From positions 1-11,088 of the forward strand of contig DAOVQG010000149.1 in assembly GCA_030628805.1 (NCBI GenBank): DNA of 11,088 nucleotides, read 5' to 3'. Origin of the DNA: JAGMDK01 sp023128695 (lineage in GTDB: Bacteria > Planctomycetota > Phycisphaerae > UBA1845 > Fen-1342). The notes beneath the pieces were generated by a model that had not been told where the DNA came from, made no database searches, and saw only the letters and a list, made by a program, of their open reading frames with translations. Shown in pieces: positions 5,553 to 11,088 of this stretch. The translations under genes and the position numbers were made by a program. Numbering within the stretch: position 1 is the first letter of the stretch; each line of letters begins with the position of its first letter.

Positions 5553-5615
5553 CTTGAAGCAACTGCTGGCGAACTTGAGGCAACTGCTAGCCGGCTTGAG
5601 ATAGCTGCTGGGCGG
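5553..5615 (+). repeat. Three 21-bp tandem repeats
   Basis: Units at 5553-5573, 5574-5594 and 5595-5615 share the pattern CTTGARGCAACTGCTRGC with increasing divergence in the third. Read in the transposase frame they give LEATAGE, LEATASR and LEIAAGR. They start exactly where similarity to the transposase stops, so the repeat array may mark the break point. Confidence 0.8.
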
Positions 5616-5619
5616 GTGG

Positions 5620-5640
5620 CCCACGTTGTCCCAACGTGGG
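5620..5640 (-). terminator. Hairpin after the miaB stop
   Basis: CCCACGTTG (5620-5628) and CAACGTGGG (5632-5640) form a perfect 9-bp stem with a three-base loop. It lies ten bases beyond the miaB stop on the minus strand. There is no T-tract, but position and stability suit an end-of-transcript structure for the glycosyltransferase-miaB unit, and it may also serve transcripts arriving from the left. Confidence 0.5.
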
Positions 5641-5649
5641 TTCACGATT

Positions 5650-7107
5650 TTACCCGCGCGCCGGCCGGGGCGGCGAGACAACCGCTTCAATCCTGCCAAA
5701 CAGCGTCAAGGGCGAGACCGACTCCACACGTACGTTGACCAGCGAACCGATAGCCGAGGCCTCGCCGTCAAAGACGGTGATCAGATCGTGCGGCGTGCGA
5801 CCGACGAGTTGCCGGCTTCCAACCCCAGCGCTCCGCGCCTTGCGAGCGGCTTTGCTGTGCCCTTCGACCAGCACTGCGACGCTGTGCCCGACCAGGGCTT
5901 GCTTCTGCTGCAAGCTGATCTCGCTCTGCACCGCTAGTAACTCGTTGTTGCGCCGAGCTTTAACGTCGTAGGGAACGTCGTCCTGCCGGCCGCGGTCGGC
6001 GGTTGTCCCCGGCCGAGGGGAATATTTGAAAACGAAGATGCTCTTGTATTCCACCCGCCGGACCAGCTCGACGCTCGCCTGAAAGTCCTCCTCGGTCTCT
6101 CCGCAGAACCCGACGATGAAATCACCCGCCAATGCGATTTCGGGGACGTACTTGCGGGCGGTGTCCATGAGCTTGAGATATTCGGCGACGGTGTAGCCGC
6201 GCTTCATCGCCTTGAGCATCCGGTCGGACCCGCTCTGGGCGGGGATGTGCAGGTACGGGCAGATGCGCGGGCAGTCCCGCAGCACGCGGAAGATGTCCTC
6301 ATCCCAGTCGGCCGGAAAACTGGTGACGAACCGCAGGCGATCGAGACCCTCAAGCGCATGCACCCGTTCGAGCAGCTCCGCAAACCGCACCGGCCGACCA
6401 CTCTCCTGATGGAGGTACGAATTCACCGTCTGCCCCAGCAGCGTGATCTCGCGGCAGCCCTGGTCCACCAGCGCTTGTGCTTCTTCGACAATGTTCCTCG
6501 GCGGCCGGCTCCGTTCCGGCCCGCGGACGAACGGCACCACACAATACGTGCAGAACTTGTCGCAGCCGCGCTGGACGCGGACATACGACTGCAAGATGTT
6601 CACATCCGCGGTGTGTGGCATAGTCAAGCGCAGCGCGGCCAGGCGTGACAAATCGAAGGCCTCGAGGGCGTCATCATCAAATGCCCGCTGGGCGACCTTG
6701 GTCCGCCGAGACTGTGAGCCGGCCAGTGCCGCAACCTGCTCTCGGCGTTGGGATACTTCCGCAAGCAACGCCGGCAGACGGTACAACTCGCCCGGTCCGC
6801 ACAGCAGGTCGAGGTGTGGGGCCTTGCGAAAGAGCCCTTCCTTTTCGCGTTCGGCCATGCACCCGATTACGCCGAGGATCGTCTCCGGCCGCCGACGTTT
6901 GAGCGGCTTTAGTTCGCCGAGCCGTGAGAGAACCTTATCTTCAGCGTGTTGGCGGACACTGCACGTGTTAAAGAGGACGATATCGGCCTCGTCACTGGAA
7001 TGTACTCGCCGCAGGCCCAGTTCGCGCAACTGCCCCGCCACGAGTTGGCTGTCCAGCACATTCATCTGGCAGCCGAAGGTTTCGAGAAAGTAGGTCGCGG
7101 CTTTCAT
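5650..7107 (-). CDS. miaB: tRNA-2-methylthio-N6-dimethylallyladenosine synthase
   Basis: Radical SAM enzyme that adds a methylthio group to i6A37 of tRNAs reading UNN codons. The 485-residue protein has an N-terminal UPF0004 domain with Cys13 (FGCQMN), Cys49 (NTCSVR) and Cys83 (IGCMAE) for the auxiliary 4Fe-4S cluster. The radical SAM motif CDKFCTYC gives Cys182, Cys186 and Cys189. A TRAM domain runs over about the last 70 residues (LVGHSVAVLVEGHSK to LTLFGRIE). The frame stays open to 7203, but the ATG at 7107 is chosen because AGGA lies seven bases upstream, homology begins there, and a longer form would overlap the glycosyltransferase gene. It lies 46 bases after that gene and is probably cotranscribed. 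Related MtaB and RimO differ in their conserved blocks; MiaB is the best fit. Confidence 0.95.
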   Translation of the reverse strand: MKAATYFLETFGCQMNVLDSQLVAGQLRELGLRRVHSSDEADIVLFNTCSVRQHAEDKVLSRLGELKPLKRRRPETILGVIGCMAEREKEGLFRKAPHLDLLCGPGELYRLPALLAEVSQRREQVAALAGSQSRRTKVAQRAFDDDALEAFDLSRLAALRLTMPHTADVNILQSYVRVQRGCDKFCTYCVVPFVRGPERSRPPRNIVEEAQALVDQGCREITLLGQTVNSYLHQESGRPVRFAELLERVHALEGLDRLRFVTSFPADWDEDIFRVLRDCPRICPYLHIPAQSGSDRMLKAMKRGYTVAEYLKLMDTARKYVPEIALAGDFIVGFCGETEEDFQASVELVRRVEYKSIFVFKYSPRPGTTADRGRQDDVPYDVKARRNNELLAVQSEISLQQKQALVGHSVAVLVEGHSKAARKARSAGVGSRQLVGRTPHDLITVFDGEASAIGSLVNVRVESVSPLTLFGRIEAVVSPPRPARG

Positions 7108-7153
7108 CACAGATCCTGTGTGGCAGGGTTGACTGTGGTGTGAATTATCCGGC

Positions 7154-8365
7154 TCAGGTTCCCCCCTGGTAGGTCGTCCCTCGCCAGCGTGTTTTGACCC
7201 CAAAGTGTCGCGTCATCGCGTTCAGAGTAATCGCCAGGCACAATCCCGCCCCCAGAACCCACGTCAACGCCCACGCCGGCGGGGTTCTACTGAGGGCGTA
7301 GAAGCGCCACAGGACCGTCTGTTGGATCACGCACGTCAGACCCGCCGCGATTGCGATCCCGGGGCCAAGCGGTCCGAGGAAGGGTGCGGCCAGCAGGCTG
7401 AGCGTCGGCAGCACGCTGAATACCGAGAGAAAAATGACGCTGACCAGCAGCCGCGGCAGCGTCCCGAAGCAGCAATAGAAAATCCGGCTCCAGCCATTCC
7501 AGATCTGGCGCAGGCCGGCGTACATGCGTACGCTATACATGCCCGTCCCGCGCAGCACCCTCAGACGCAGCCCCAACTCCTTGGCCCGCCGGGCGAAGTG
7601 CATATCCTCGTTCAAAGCGGTTTTGACTTGCTCGTGGCCACCCAATGTGTCGTAGGCCGGGCGGGACATGAGCATGAAGGCCCCGTTGGCGTACGCCCGC
7701 GGCGAGTTCGGGTTATTGACCTTCTCGGGTGGGAACCAGAACACCATGATGGCGCCCGCCGGCGGCTGCACCACGCGCTCCCAGAACGTGTCCGCCTCCA
7801 AATCCGGCAGGACCGACAGGAAATCCACGTTCTCTCGCCGGGCAAACCGCACCGCGGCCGCCAGCAGCTCCGGGGCATGAAACCGGCAGTCGGCGTCGGT
7901 GAAGCACAGGTAATCGCCGCCGGCACGCTGCATCCCCTGGTGCATCGCATGGTTTTTCCCCGCCCAGCCCTCGGGCAAGTGCGTGACGTGAACCGCCTTG
8001 AGACGCGGATCGCGACCGGCGACTTCATCGATAATTTCACCCGTCCGGTCTTCGCTGCGGTCGTTCGACGCGATCACCTCCAAATTCGGATACTCCTGCG
8101 CCAAGAGCCCCCTCAGACAACGCCCGATGTTCGCCTCCTCGTCCTTGGCGGCGACCAGCACGGTCAGCTTCGGCAGTGCGTCGTCTGCCCCCGCCGCGTC
8201 CGCCGGCGACAGGATCGGTTCGCTGTCGGCGCGGTTCAGTTGCAGATGGCGACGAGCCCAGACCAACCCGATCAGGCCCAGCAGCCAGAACCAGACCGAC
8301 GCCCAGGAAAGCTGTACGACGAAGTCAAGGAACGCGAGAACCACGGCGCGATCTCCGTTTGACAA
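7154..8365 (-). CDS. Membrane-bound family 2 glycosyltransferase
   Basis: Inner-membrane GT-A fold glycosyltransferase of 403 residues. A hydrophobic segment at about 8-36 precedes the catalytic domain: VLVAAKDEEANI (69-80), the nucleotide-binding SNDRSEDRT (100-108), GWAGKNHAMHQG (133-144), the metal-binding DAD at 157-159 (FTDADC), and the ED pair at 253-254 (LNEDMHF). NGWSRIF (290-296) occupies the place of the usual QxxRW motif. Three or four membrane segments follow at about 303-385, and the protein ends KTRWRGTTYQGGT. The GWAGKNHA motif and this layout resemble hopanoid-associated HpnB and carotenoid glycosyltransferases, but the acceptor cannot be told from sequence. The start is a TTG at 8365 with no clear ribosome binding site, so it is uncertain; a GTG lies shortly inside. 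Confidence 0.9.
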   Translation of the reverse strand: MSNGDRAVVLAFLDFVVQLSWASVWFWLLGLIGLVWARRHLQLNRADSEPILSPADAAGADDALPKLTVLVAAKDEEANIGRCLRGLLAQEYPNLEVIASNDRSEDRTGEIIDEVAGRDPRLKAVHVTHLPEGWAGKNHAMHQGMQRAGGDYLCFTDADCRFHAPELLAAAVRFARRENVDFLSVLPDLEADTFWERVVQPPAGAIMVFWFPPEKVNNPNSPRAYANGAFMLMSRPAYDTLGGHEQVKTALNEDMHFARRAKELGLRLRVLRGTGMYSVRMYAGLRQIWNGWSRIFYCCFGTLPRLLVSVIFLSVFSVLPTLSLLAAPFLGPLGPGIAIAAGLTCVIQQTVLWRFYALSRTPPAWALTWVLGAGLCLAITLNAMTRHFGVKTRWRGTTYQGGT

Positions 8366-8366
8366 G

Positions 8367-8394
8367 TTGAGCAGCGTAGCGAAACTGCGACAAT
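8367..8394 (+). promoter_or_regulatory. Candidate promoter for the exported protein at 8426
   Basis: TTGAGC (8367-8372) and GACAAT (8389-8394) lie 16 bases apart, each with 4/6 consensus matches, in the 60-base gap between two divergent genes. Transcription would begin near 8401. The -35 touches the TTG start of the glycosyltransferase, so the two genes may share control. No convincing minus-strand promoter was found in the gap. Confidence 0.35.
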
Positions 8395-8425
8395 GTTGCT
8401 AATCCAAAGTTGAGAGGTTCTGCCG

Positions 8426-9919
8426 ATGAGGTGCCATGCAAGAGAGAACCACAATCGGTCGCGCATGACCGCGCTGAACGCGCACTTTTGGATCGCCTTC
8501 GTTCTGCTCGGCCTGATGAGCATCTGTGCACAGCCCGTGCTCGGCCAAGACTCACGACCGACCCCCGCCGGCATGCCGACGGTGAGTTACACCGAACCGG
8601 CGTTCGGCTTCGAGATGCAGGTCCCCGCGGGGTGGAGCTACGACCGCTCACGTTTTCAGCAGTTCAAGAACTCGATCGGCCTGATGCGGGGGCGCAGCGC
8701 CGGCGGCCAACAGGGCCTCCAGATCTTGGTCTTCCGCGTCCAGCCGATCGTCGTTCCGGACGGCGAGGACGAGCACCCGAGCATGCGCCTGCCGTCCTTC
8801 GAGGATTGGGTGATCGATTTCGGGAAAGCCGTGGCCGAGAGCGCCAACGCCGAGCGCCTGGAGTGGGAGACCTGGAAGCTGCCGCCGCGGGCGGGGGCGC
8901 TGTTGACGTATGCCTCGAAGATCGGCGCCACCCGGACGCGGACGCATTGCCTGTGCGTGCCCTTCGACCCCAGCACCGTGTGGGTGTTCGTATACAGCGG
9001 CACGATCGCGGACGAGGCGGAGCAGCGGCGTTTGCGACAGGATTTTGAGCAACTCATCGGCACGCTGCATGTGCATTACGACCCGGGGGAAGCCGAGCAA
9101 TTGACGACCGCTTTCGAGCGCGGGCGGACACTGATCGAGAAACTGCACCAGCAGGCCTCCCGCGTACGCCTCGACGAGACGGAGCACTATTATGAAATAA
9201 CGATCGGGCGCCGAGCGATCGGTTATCTCAGTCGCCGTGCGTCGCGGGAGGAATACGAGTTCACCAATCGGGGCGCGGAGCATCGGGACGTGCGGGAAGG
9301 GCTGCGTATCCGCGAGCGGTCCTGGCGTTTCGCCGACGACGGGACGATCCGCCACACCCGGCTGGACATGTTCACCAGCTTTGACATGCAGAACGAGCTG
9401 ATCGAGAATCAGTTGACCCAGGTCCCGGCCCCGGATGTTGAGCCCCAGGAATTACTGATCAAGACCGATCGGGTCATCCGCAAGGACGACGTGCTGTTTT
9501 CCAGCTTCACAACCAGCCTGGACCGCACATTGCCGGACCCGGGCAAACCGCTCGGCGTCGGGCCGGTATATCTCGATCTGGCGTGGGTGCGGCTGTTGCC
9601 CGGACTTCTGTACACTGCTCCGCGAGAGCCCCACGCCTTTGCAATCTACAACACCGAGACCCGCTCCCTCTCATCGCAGATCATCACGTTCCTCGGCGAG
9701 CGCGAGTTGGCGGGCCACGCCGGCAAGGCCTACGCCTTTGAGGTGCGCGAGGGCCTCATCGACCGGCCCGCCCTGCTGTATGCCGACCAGCACGGCAATC
9801 TGTTACGCCTCGTGGCCGGCGACCTGGTCGTCAGGCGCAGCTCGCGCGACAAAGTGGAACGCGCCTTCGGCCCCCGGCGAGACGACGCCCGGCAGCGGTT
9901 CAAGATGACGGACGAATAA
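8426..9919 (+). CDS. Large exported protein of unknown function
   Basis: I do not recognise this 497-residue protein. It has a basic N-region (residues 1-13), a hydrophobic core at about 20-34 and a possible signal peptidase site near PVLGQD (37-42), so it is predicted to be secreted. Residues about 53-210 begin YTEPAFGFEMQVPAGWSYDR, the F-x-P-x-GW opening seen in PsbP/DcrB-like exported domains. The second half has ITIGRRAIGYLSRR and GLRIRERSWRFADDG blocks and beta-rich sequence, loosely like DUF3108-type proteins. The ATG at 8426 is preferred to Met14 because GAGAGG lies eight bases upstream and it supplies the positive charges of the signal. It is monocistronic, and a hairpin-bearing repeat follows 11 bases after the stop. 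Confidence 0.85.
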   Translation: MRCHARENHNRSRMTALNAHFWIAFVLLGLMSICAQPVLGQDSRPTPAGMPTVSYTEPAFGFEMQVPAGWSYDRSRFQQFKNSIGLMRGRSAGGQQGLQILVFRVQPIVVPDGEDEHPSMRLPSFEDWVIDFGKAVAESANAERLEWETWKLPPRAGALLTYASKIGATRTRTHCLCVPFDPSTVWVFVYSGTIADEAEQRRLRQDFEQLIGTLHVHYDPGEAEQLTTAFERGRTLIEKLHQQASRVRLDETEHYYEITIGRRAIGYLSRRASREEYEFTNRGAEHRDVREGLRIRERSWRFADDGTIRHTRLDMFTSFDMQNELIENQLTQVPAPDVEPQELLIKTDRVIRKDDVLFSSFTTSLDRTLPDPGKPLGVGPVYLDLAWVRLLPGLLYTAPREPHAFAIYNTETRSLSSQIITFLGERELAGHAGKAYAFEVREGLIDRPALLYADQHGNLLRLVAGDLVVRRSSRDKVERAFGPRRDDARQRFKMTDE

Positions 9920-9930
9920 CCGCCGGGCAG

Positions 9931-9996
9931 GTGTGCCACTCGCTGGTGCGAGATAGGAATCTCGCACCAGCAGCAAGCTCAAGAGCAGTGGCACAC
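9931..9996. repeat. Family B element with exchanged interior and 13-bp hairpin
   Basis: The outer ten bases GTGTGCCACT (9931-9940) and AGTGGCACAC (9987-9996) are perfect inverted repeats. The right 20 bases (9977-9996) are identical to the right end of the element at 1867-1940. The left arm diverges after ten bases, and the interior is a different structure: a perfect 13-bp stem (9942-9954 with 9959-9971) closed by the loop AGGA. Lying 11 bases beyond a stop codon, it may act as a transcript end for the gene at 8426. Confidence 0.8.
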
Positions 9997-10024
9997 AACT
10001 CGGGGCACCCGCGAATTGATTCAA

Positions 10025-10309
10025 TCAAGGACTGAGCGGGTCTTGAATGCCGGACAACGCGCAAAACGGCGGCCAAGTGCAAAACGGATCGAGATCCGGG
10101 TCGACGCCGGGGCCTTCATAGCCTGCCTGGACAAAGCGATACTCATACGGATTACACTTCAGGATCGTCTGGCAGGGATTGAAGTTGGCCAAATAACCGG
10201 CAATGTCAGCCGGACCATAACAGCCGCCGAACTGAAAGCACGTGCCGGCAATGAAGGCAAGCGAGGCTAGTTGGGTGAGACGGATTACACGATTGTGACG
10301 GCTGCGCAT
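10025..10309 (-). CDS. Small exported cysteine-containing protein (paralog 1)
   Basis: A 94-residue protein with a basic start (MRSRHNRVIR) and a hydrophobic stretch at 11-23 that reads as a signal sequence, followed by TCFQFGGCYG. It has six cysteines: 24, 30, 46, 52, 77 and 83, arranged as two CxxxxxC pairs after the FQ-GGC block. It shares a pattern with the neighbour at 10354-10563: FQF..GGC, then C-x4/5-C, then a C-T-W/Y-P-x-F tail. A lipoprotein is possible (Cys30), but FGG-C is a poor lipobox. The start at 10309 has GAGAG upstream. It follows the paralog by 44 bases and is probably cotranscribed. No function can be assigned. Confidence 0.7.
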   Translation of the reverse strand: MRSRHNRVIRLTQLASLAFIAGTCFQFGGCYGPADIAGYLANFNPCQTILKCNPYEYRFVQAGYEGPGVDPDLDPFCTWPPFCALSGIQDPLSP

Positions 10310-10353
10310 GGCATACTCTCAGTCAATGACGAACTACGATCCAAGATACGCTT

Positions 10354-10563
10354 TCACCGCGGACAGTCCATGAAGAGCGGATAGGTGCCACAGAGGTCGA
10401 CGTACTGTCCGCTTTCGCAGTTGAAAATGGAGCAGAAATCGATCGAGGTGAACGCGGCTCTTGCGTAGTAATCCACGCAGCCACCCGGCAGGAACTGAAA
10501 TACCGTGCAGGCTCCGCAGACGAGGACTGCCGCCCACCACTTCTTCATTCGGAAAATCGACAT
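10354..10563 (-). CDS. Small exported cysteine-containing protein (paralog 2)
   Basis: A 69-residue protein: MSIFRMKKWW, a hydrophobic segment at about 9-24, then TVFQFLPGGCVDYY. Cysteines are at 16, 19, 29, 44, 49, 58 and 67. The blocks FQFLPGGC, IDFCSIFNC and CGTYPLFMDC line up with FQFGGC, FNPCQTILKC and CTWPPFC of the next gene, which suggests tandem duplication. The ATG at 10563 is chosen because GGGAG lies eight bases upstream. An in-frame TTG at 10578 would add five residues, and the ATG at 10548 lacks a binding site. The LPGGC motif could be an unusual lipobox. It is the first gene of a two-gene minus-strand unit. Function is unknown. Confidence 0.7.
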   Translation of the reverse strand: MSIFRMKKWWAAVLVCGACTVFQFLPGGCVDYYARAAFTSIDFCSIFNCESGQYVDLCGTYPLFMDCPR

Positions 10564-10609
10564 CAACGGCACTCCCAAGCTTCGCTGTTCAGGGCTCTCT
10601 AGATATGGG

Positions 10610-10639
10610 AGTATACGGGCAACCTAACTGTACCATCAA
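10610..10639 (-). promoter_or_regulatory. Candidate promoter for the small Cys-protein pair
   Basis: On the minus strand TTGATG (10639-10634) and TATACT (10615-10610) are 18 bases apart, matching consensus at 4/6 and 5/6 positions. Transcription would start near 10603, about 40 bases before the ATG at 10563. Confidence 0.45.
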
Positions 10640-10817
10640 GTGCCTGGTGCAGCGGGTGTGGCTATTTTTTGTGGCGGACGCCCCTGCCCTCCAAATGCCA
10701 GCCAGAACGGTTTTCGGATGGCGGCCCCCGGGTGCGTTGGCGCAGGGAGGCGGGCCCCAGCGGGGCGAAAGATAACGCCGACTATCTAAAGCAATTTCAG
10801 ATAAAGTCCGTCGCCAT

Positions 10818-10869
10818 GGGAGGGCGAGCCTCCCGGCGAGCCGCGGCTCGGCAGGAGCCTCGCCCTCCC
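10818..10869. repeat. Complete family A palindromic element
   Basis: A 52-bp near-perfect palindrome centred on CCGCGG (10841-10846). The halves match with only three mismatched positions out of 26. The left half begins GGGAGGGCGAGC and the right half ends GCCTCGCCCTCCC. This looks like the full-length form of which the units at 1760-1852 and 1946-2052 are duplicated parts. As RNA it would form a very stable hairpin. Confidence 0.85.
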
Positions 10870-10985
10870 GGCGGACGCCAGATGTTTTCTGAAACGGCAC
10901 TAGCCCGTGTTAGTCACTTTGGTTCGTAAGTCCTTGTCAAATAAGACCTCGGCGGCTTCCTGCGACATGAACTTCGGGTAAGCAT

Positions 10986-11013
10986 TCAGCGGTCAGCAAT
11001 CAGCGATCAGCCG
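10986..11013 (+). repeat. Four 7-bp tandem repeats TCAGCNN
   Basis: Units TCAGCGG, TCAGCAA, TCAGCGA and TCAGCCG run without gaps. The first five bases are constant. Simple heptamer arrays of this kind occur in intergenic DNA of many bacteria; no function is implied. Confidence 0.7.
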
Positions 11014-11088
11014 AAAGTCGAGCGTTCAACGGGTAAATGTCACAAATAGCGTGTTATTCGGAGCAGCCTGAGCACATGACTGAGGTTA

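Larger units (their letters stand above)
10640..11088. other. Non-coding stretch at the right end
   Basis: About 450 bases without a convincing gene on either strand. It contains a T6 run at 10667-10676 without a good stem, one family A palindrome (10818-10869) and a heptamer repeat (10986-11013). The remaining sequence shows nothing I can name. Confidence 0.7.

Noticed and set aside
5289..5699. Minus-strand frame over the transposase remnant and 21-bp repeats.
   Set aside because: The plus strand carries recognisable transposase motifs; the minus frame is its shadow.
7108..7203. Longer MiaB starting at 7203.
   Set aside because: It would overlap the glycosyltransferase 3' end, the extra 32 residues lack family similarity, and the ATG at 7107 has a good ribosome binding site.
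7205..8362. 385-codon open frame on the plus strand opposite the glycosyltransferase.
   Set aside because: Antisense shadow in GC-rich DNA; composition is Arg/Gln/Pro-rich with no family motif, while the opposite strand shows clear GT2 motifs.
8648..9355. 235-codon open frame antisense to the exported protein.
   Set aside because: No motif, no ribosome binding site, and full overlap with a gene having a signal peptide and good start.
10660..10680. Intrinsic terminator at the T6 run.
   Set aside because: The bases before it do not form a convincing stem, and no gene ends nearby on that strand.
10900..10968. 22-codon minus-strand frame beginning MSQEAAEVLFDKDLRTKV.
   Set aside because: The peptide looks protein-like, but there is no ribosome binding site, an in-frame stop lies shortly upstream, and it is too short to identify. 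It may be a gene remnant.

Overview
The window is high-GC, bacterial and gene-dense. It most likely comes from a planctomycete (Planctomycetota, possibly Phycisphaerae-like). This is inference. It rests on the overall gene style, the small cysteine-containing exported proteins, and the GC-rich palindromic repeats whose translations read EGEAPAEP or GSAGASPSLP, which I associate with planctomycete genomes. No rRNA, tRNA or CRISPR array was seen.

Layout from left to right. (1) 1-1700, plus strand: a structured leader with an AT-rich promoter, then rpmE (ribosomal protein L31, zinc-binding form) and prfA (release factor 1). prmC, the RF1 methyltransferase gene that often follows prfA, is absent. 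(2) 1701-2199: a gene-free stretch of about 500 bases packed with two families of inverted and direct repeats. It ends in a candidate promoter whose -10 element lies inside a short palindrome. (3) 2200-3158, plus: a membrane-anchored hypothetical protein with weak BamE/SmpA-like features, then a four-helix membrane protein. (4) 3216-3999, plus: a nucleotidyltransferase (MNT)/HEPN pair resembling a type VII toxin-antitoxin module. Its last codons carry the ribosome binding site of the next gene. (5) 4003-5271, plus: ahcY, S-adenosylhomocysteine hydrolase of the short archaeal/Thermotoga-like form. (6) 5272-5649: remnant of an IS5-type transposase with an internal deletion, then three 21-bp tandem repeats and a terminator-like hairpin. 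(7) 5650-8365, minus: a membrane-bound family 2 glycosyltransferase followed by miaB. (8) 8426-9919, plus: a large exported protein of unknown function, divergent from the glycosyltransferase and ended by a hairpin-bearing repeat. (9) 10025-10563, minus: two adjacent small exported cysteine-containing proteins that look like paralogs, behind a candidate promoter. (10) 10640-11088: no convincing gene, but one near-perfect 52-bp palindromic element and a heptamer repeat.

Most genes are housekeeping: translation (rpmE, prfA, miaB) and the methyl cycle (ahcY). The accessory interest lies in the MNT/HEPN pair fused transcriptionally to ahcY, the paired small Cys proteins, the promoter/palindrome overlap before 2200, and a repeat family whose ends are conserved while its interior has been exchanged.
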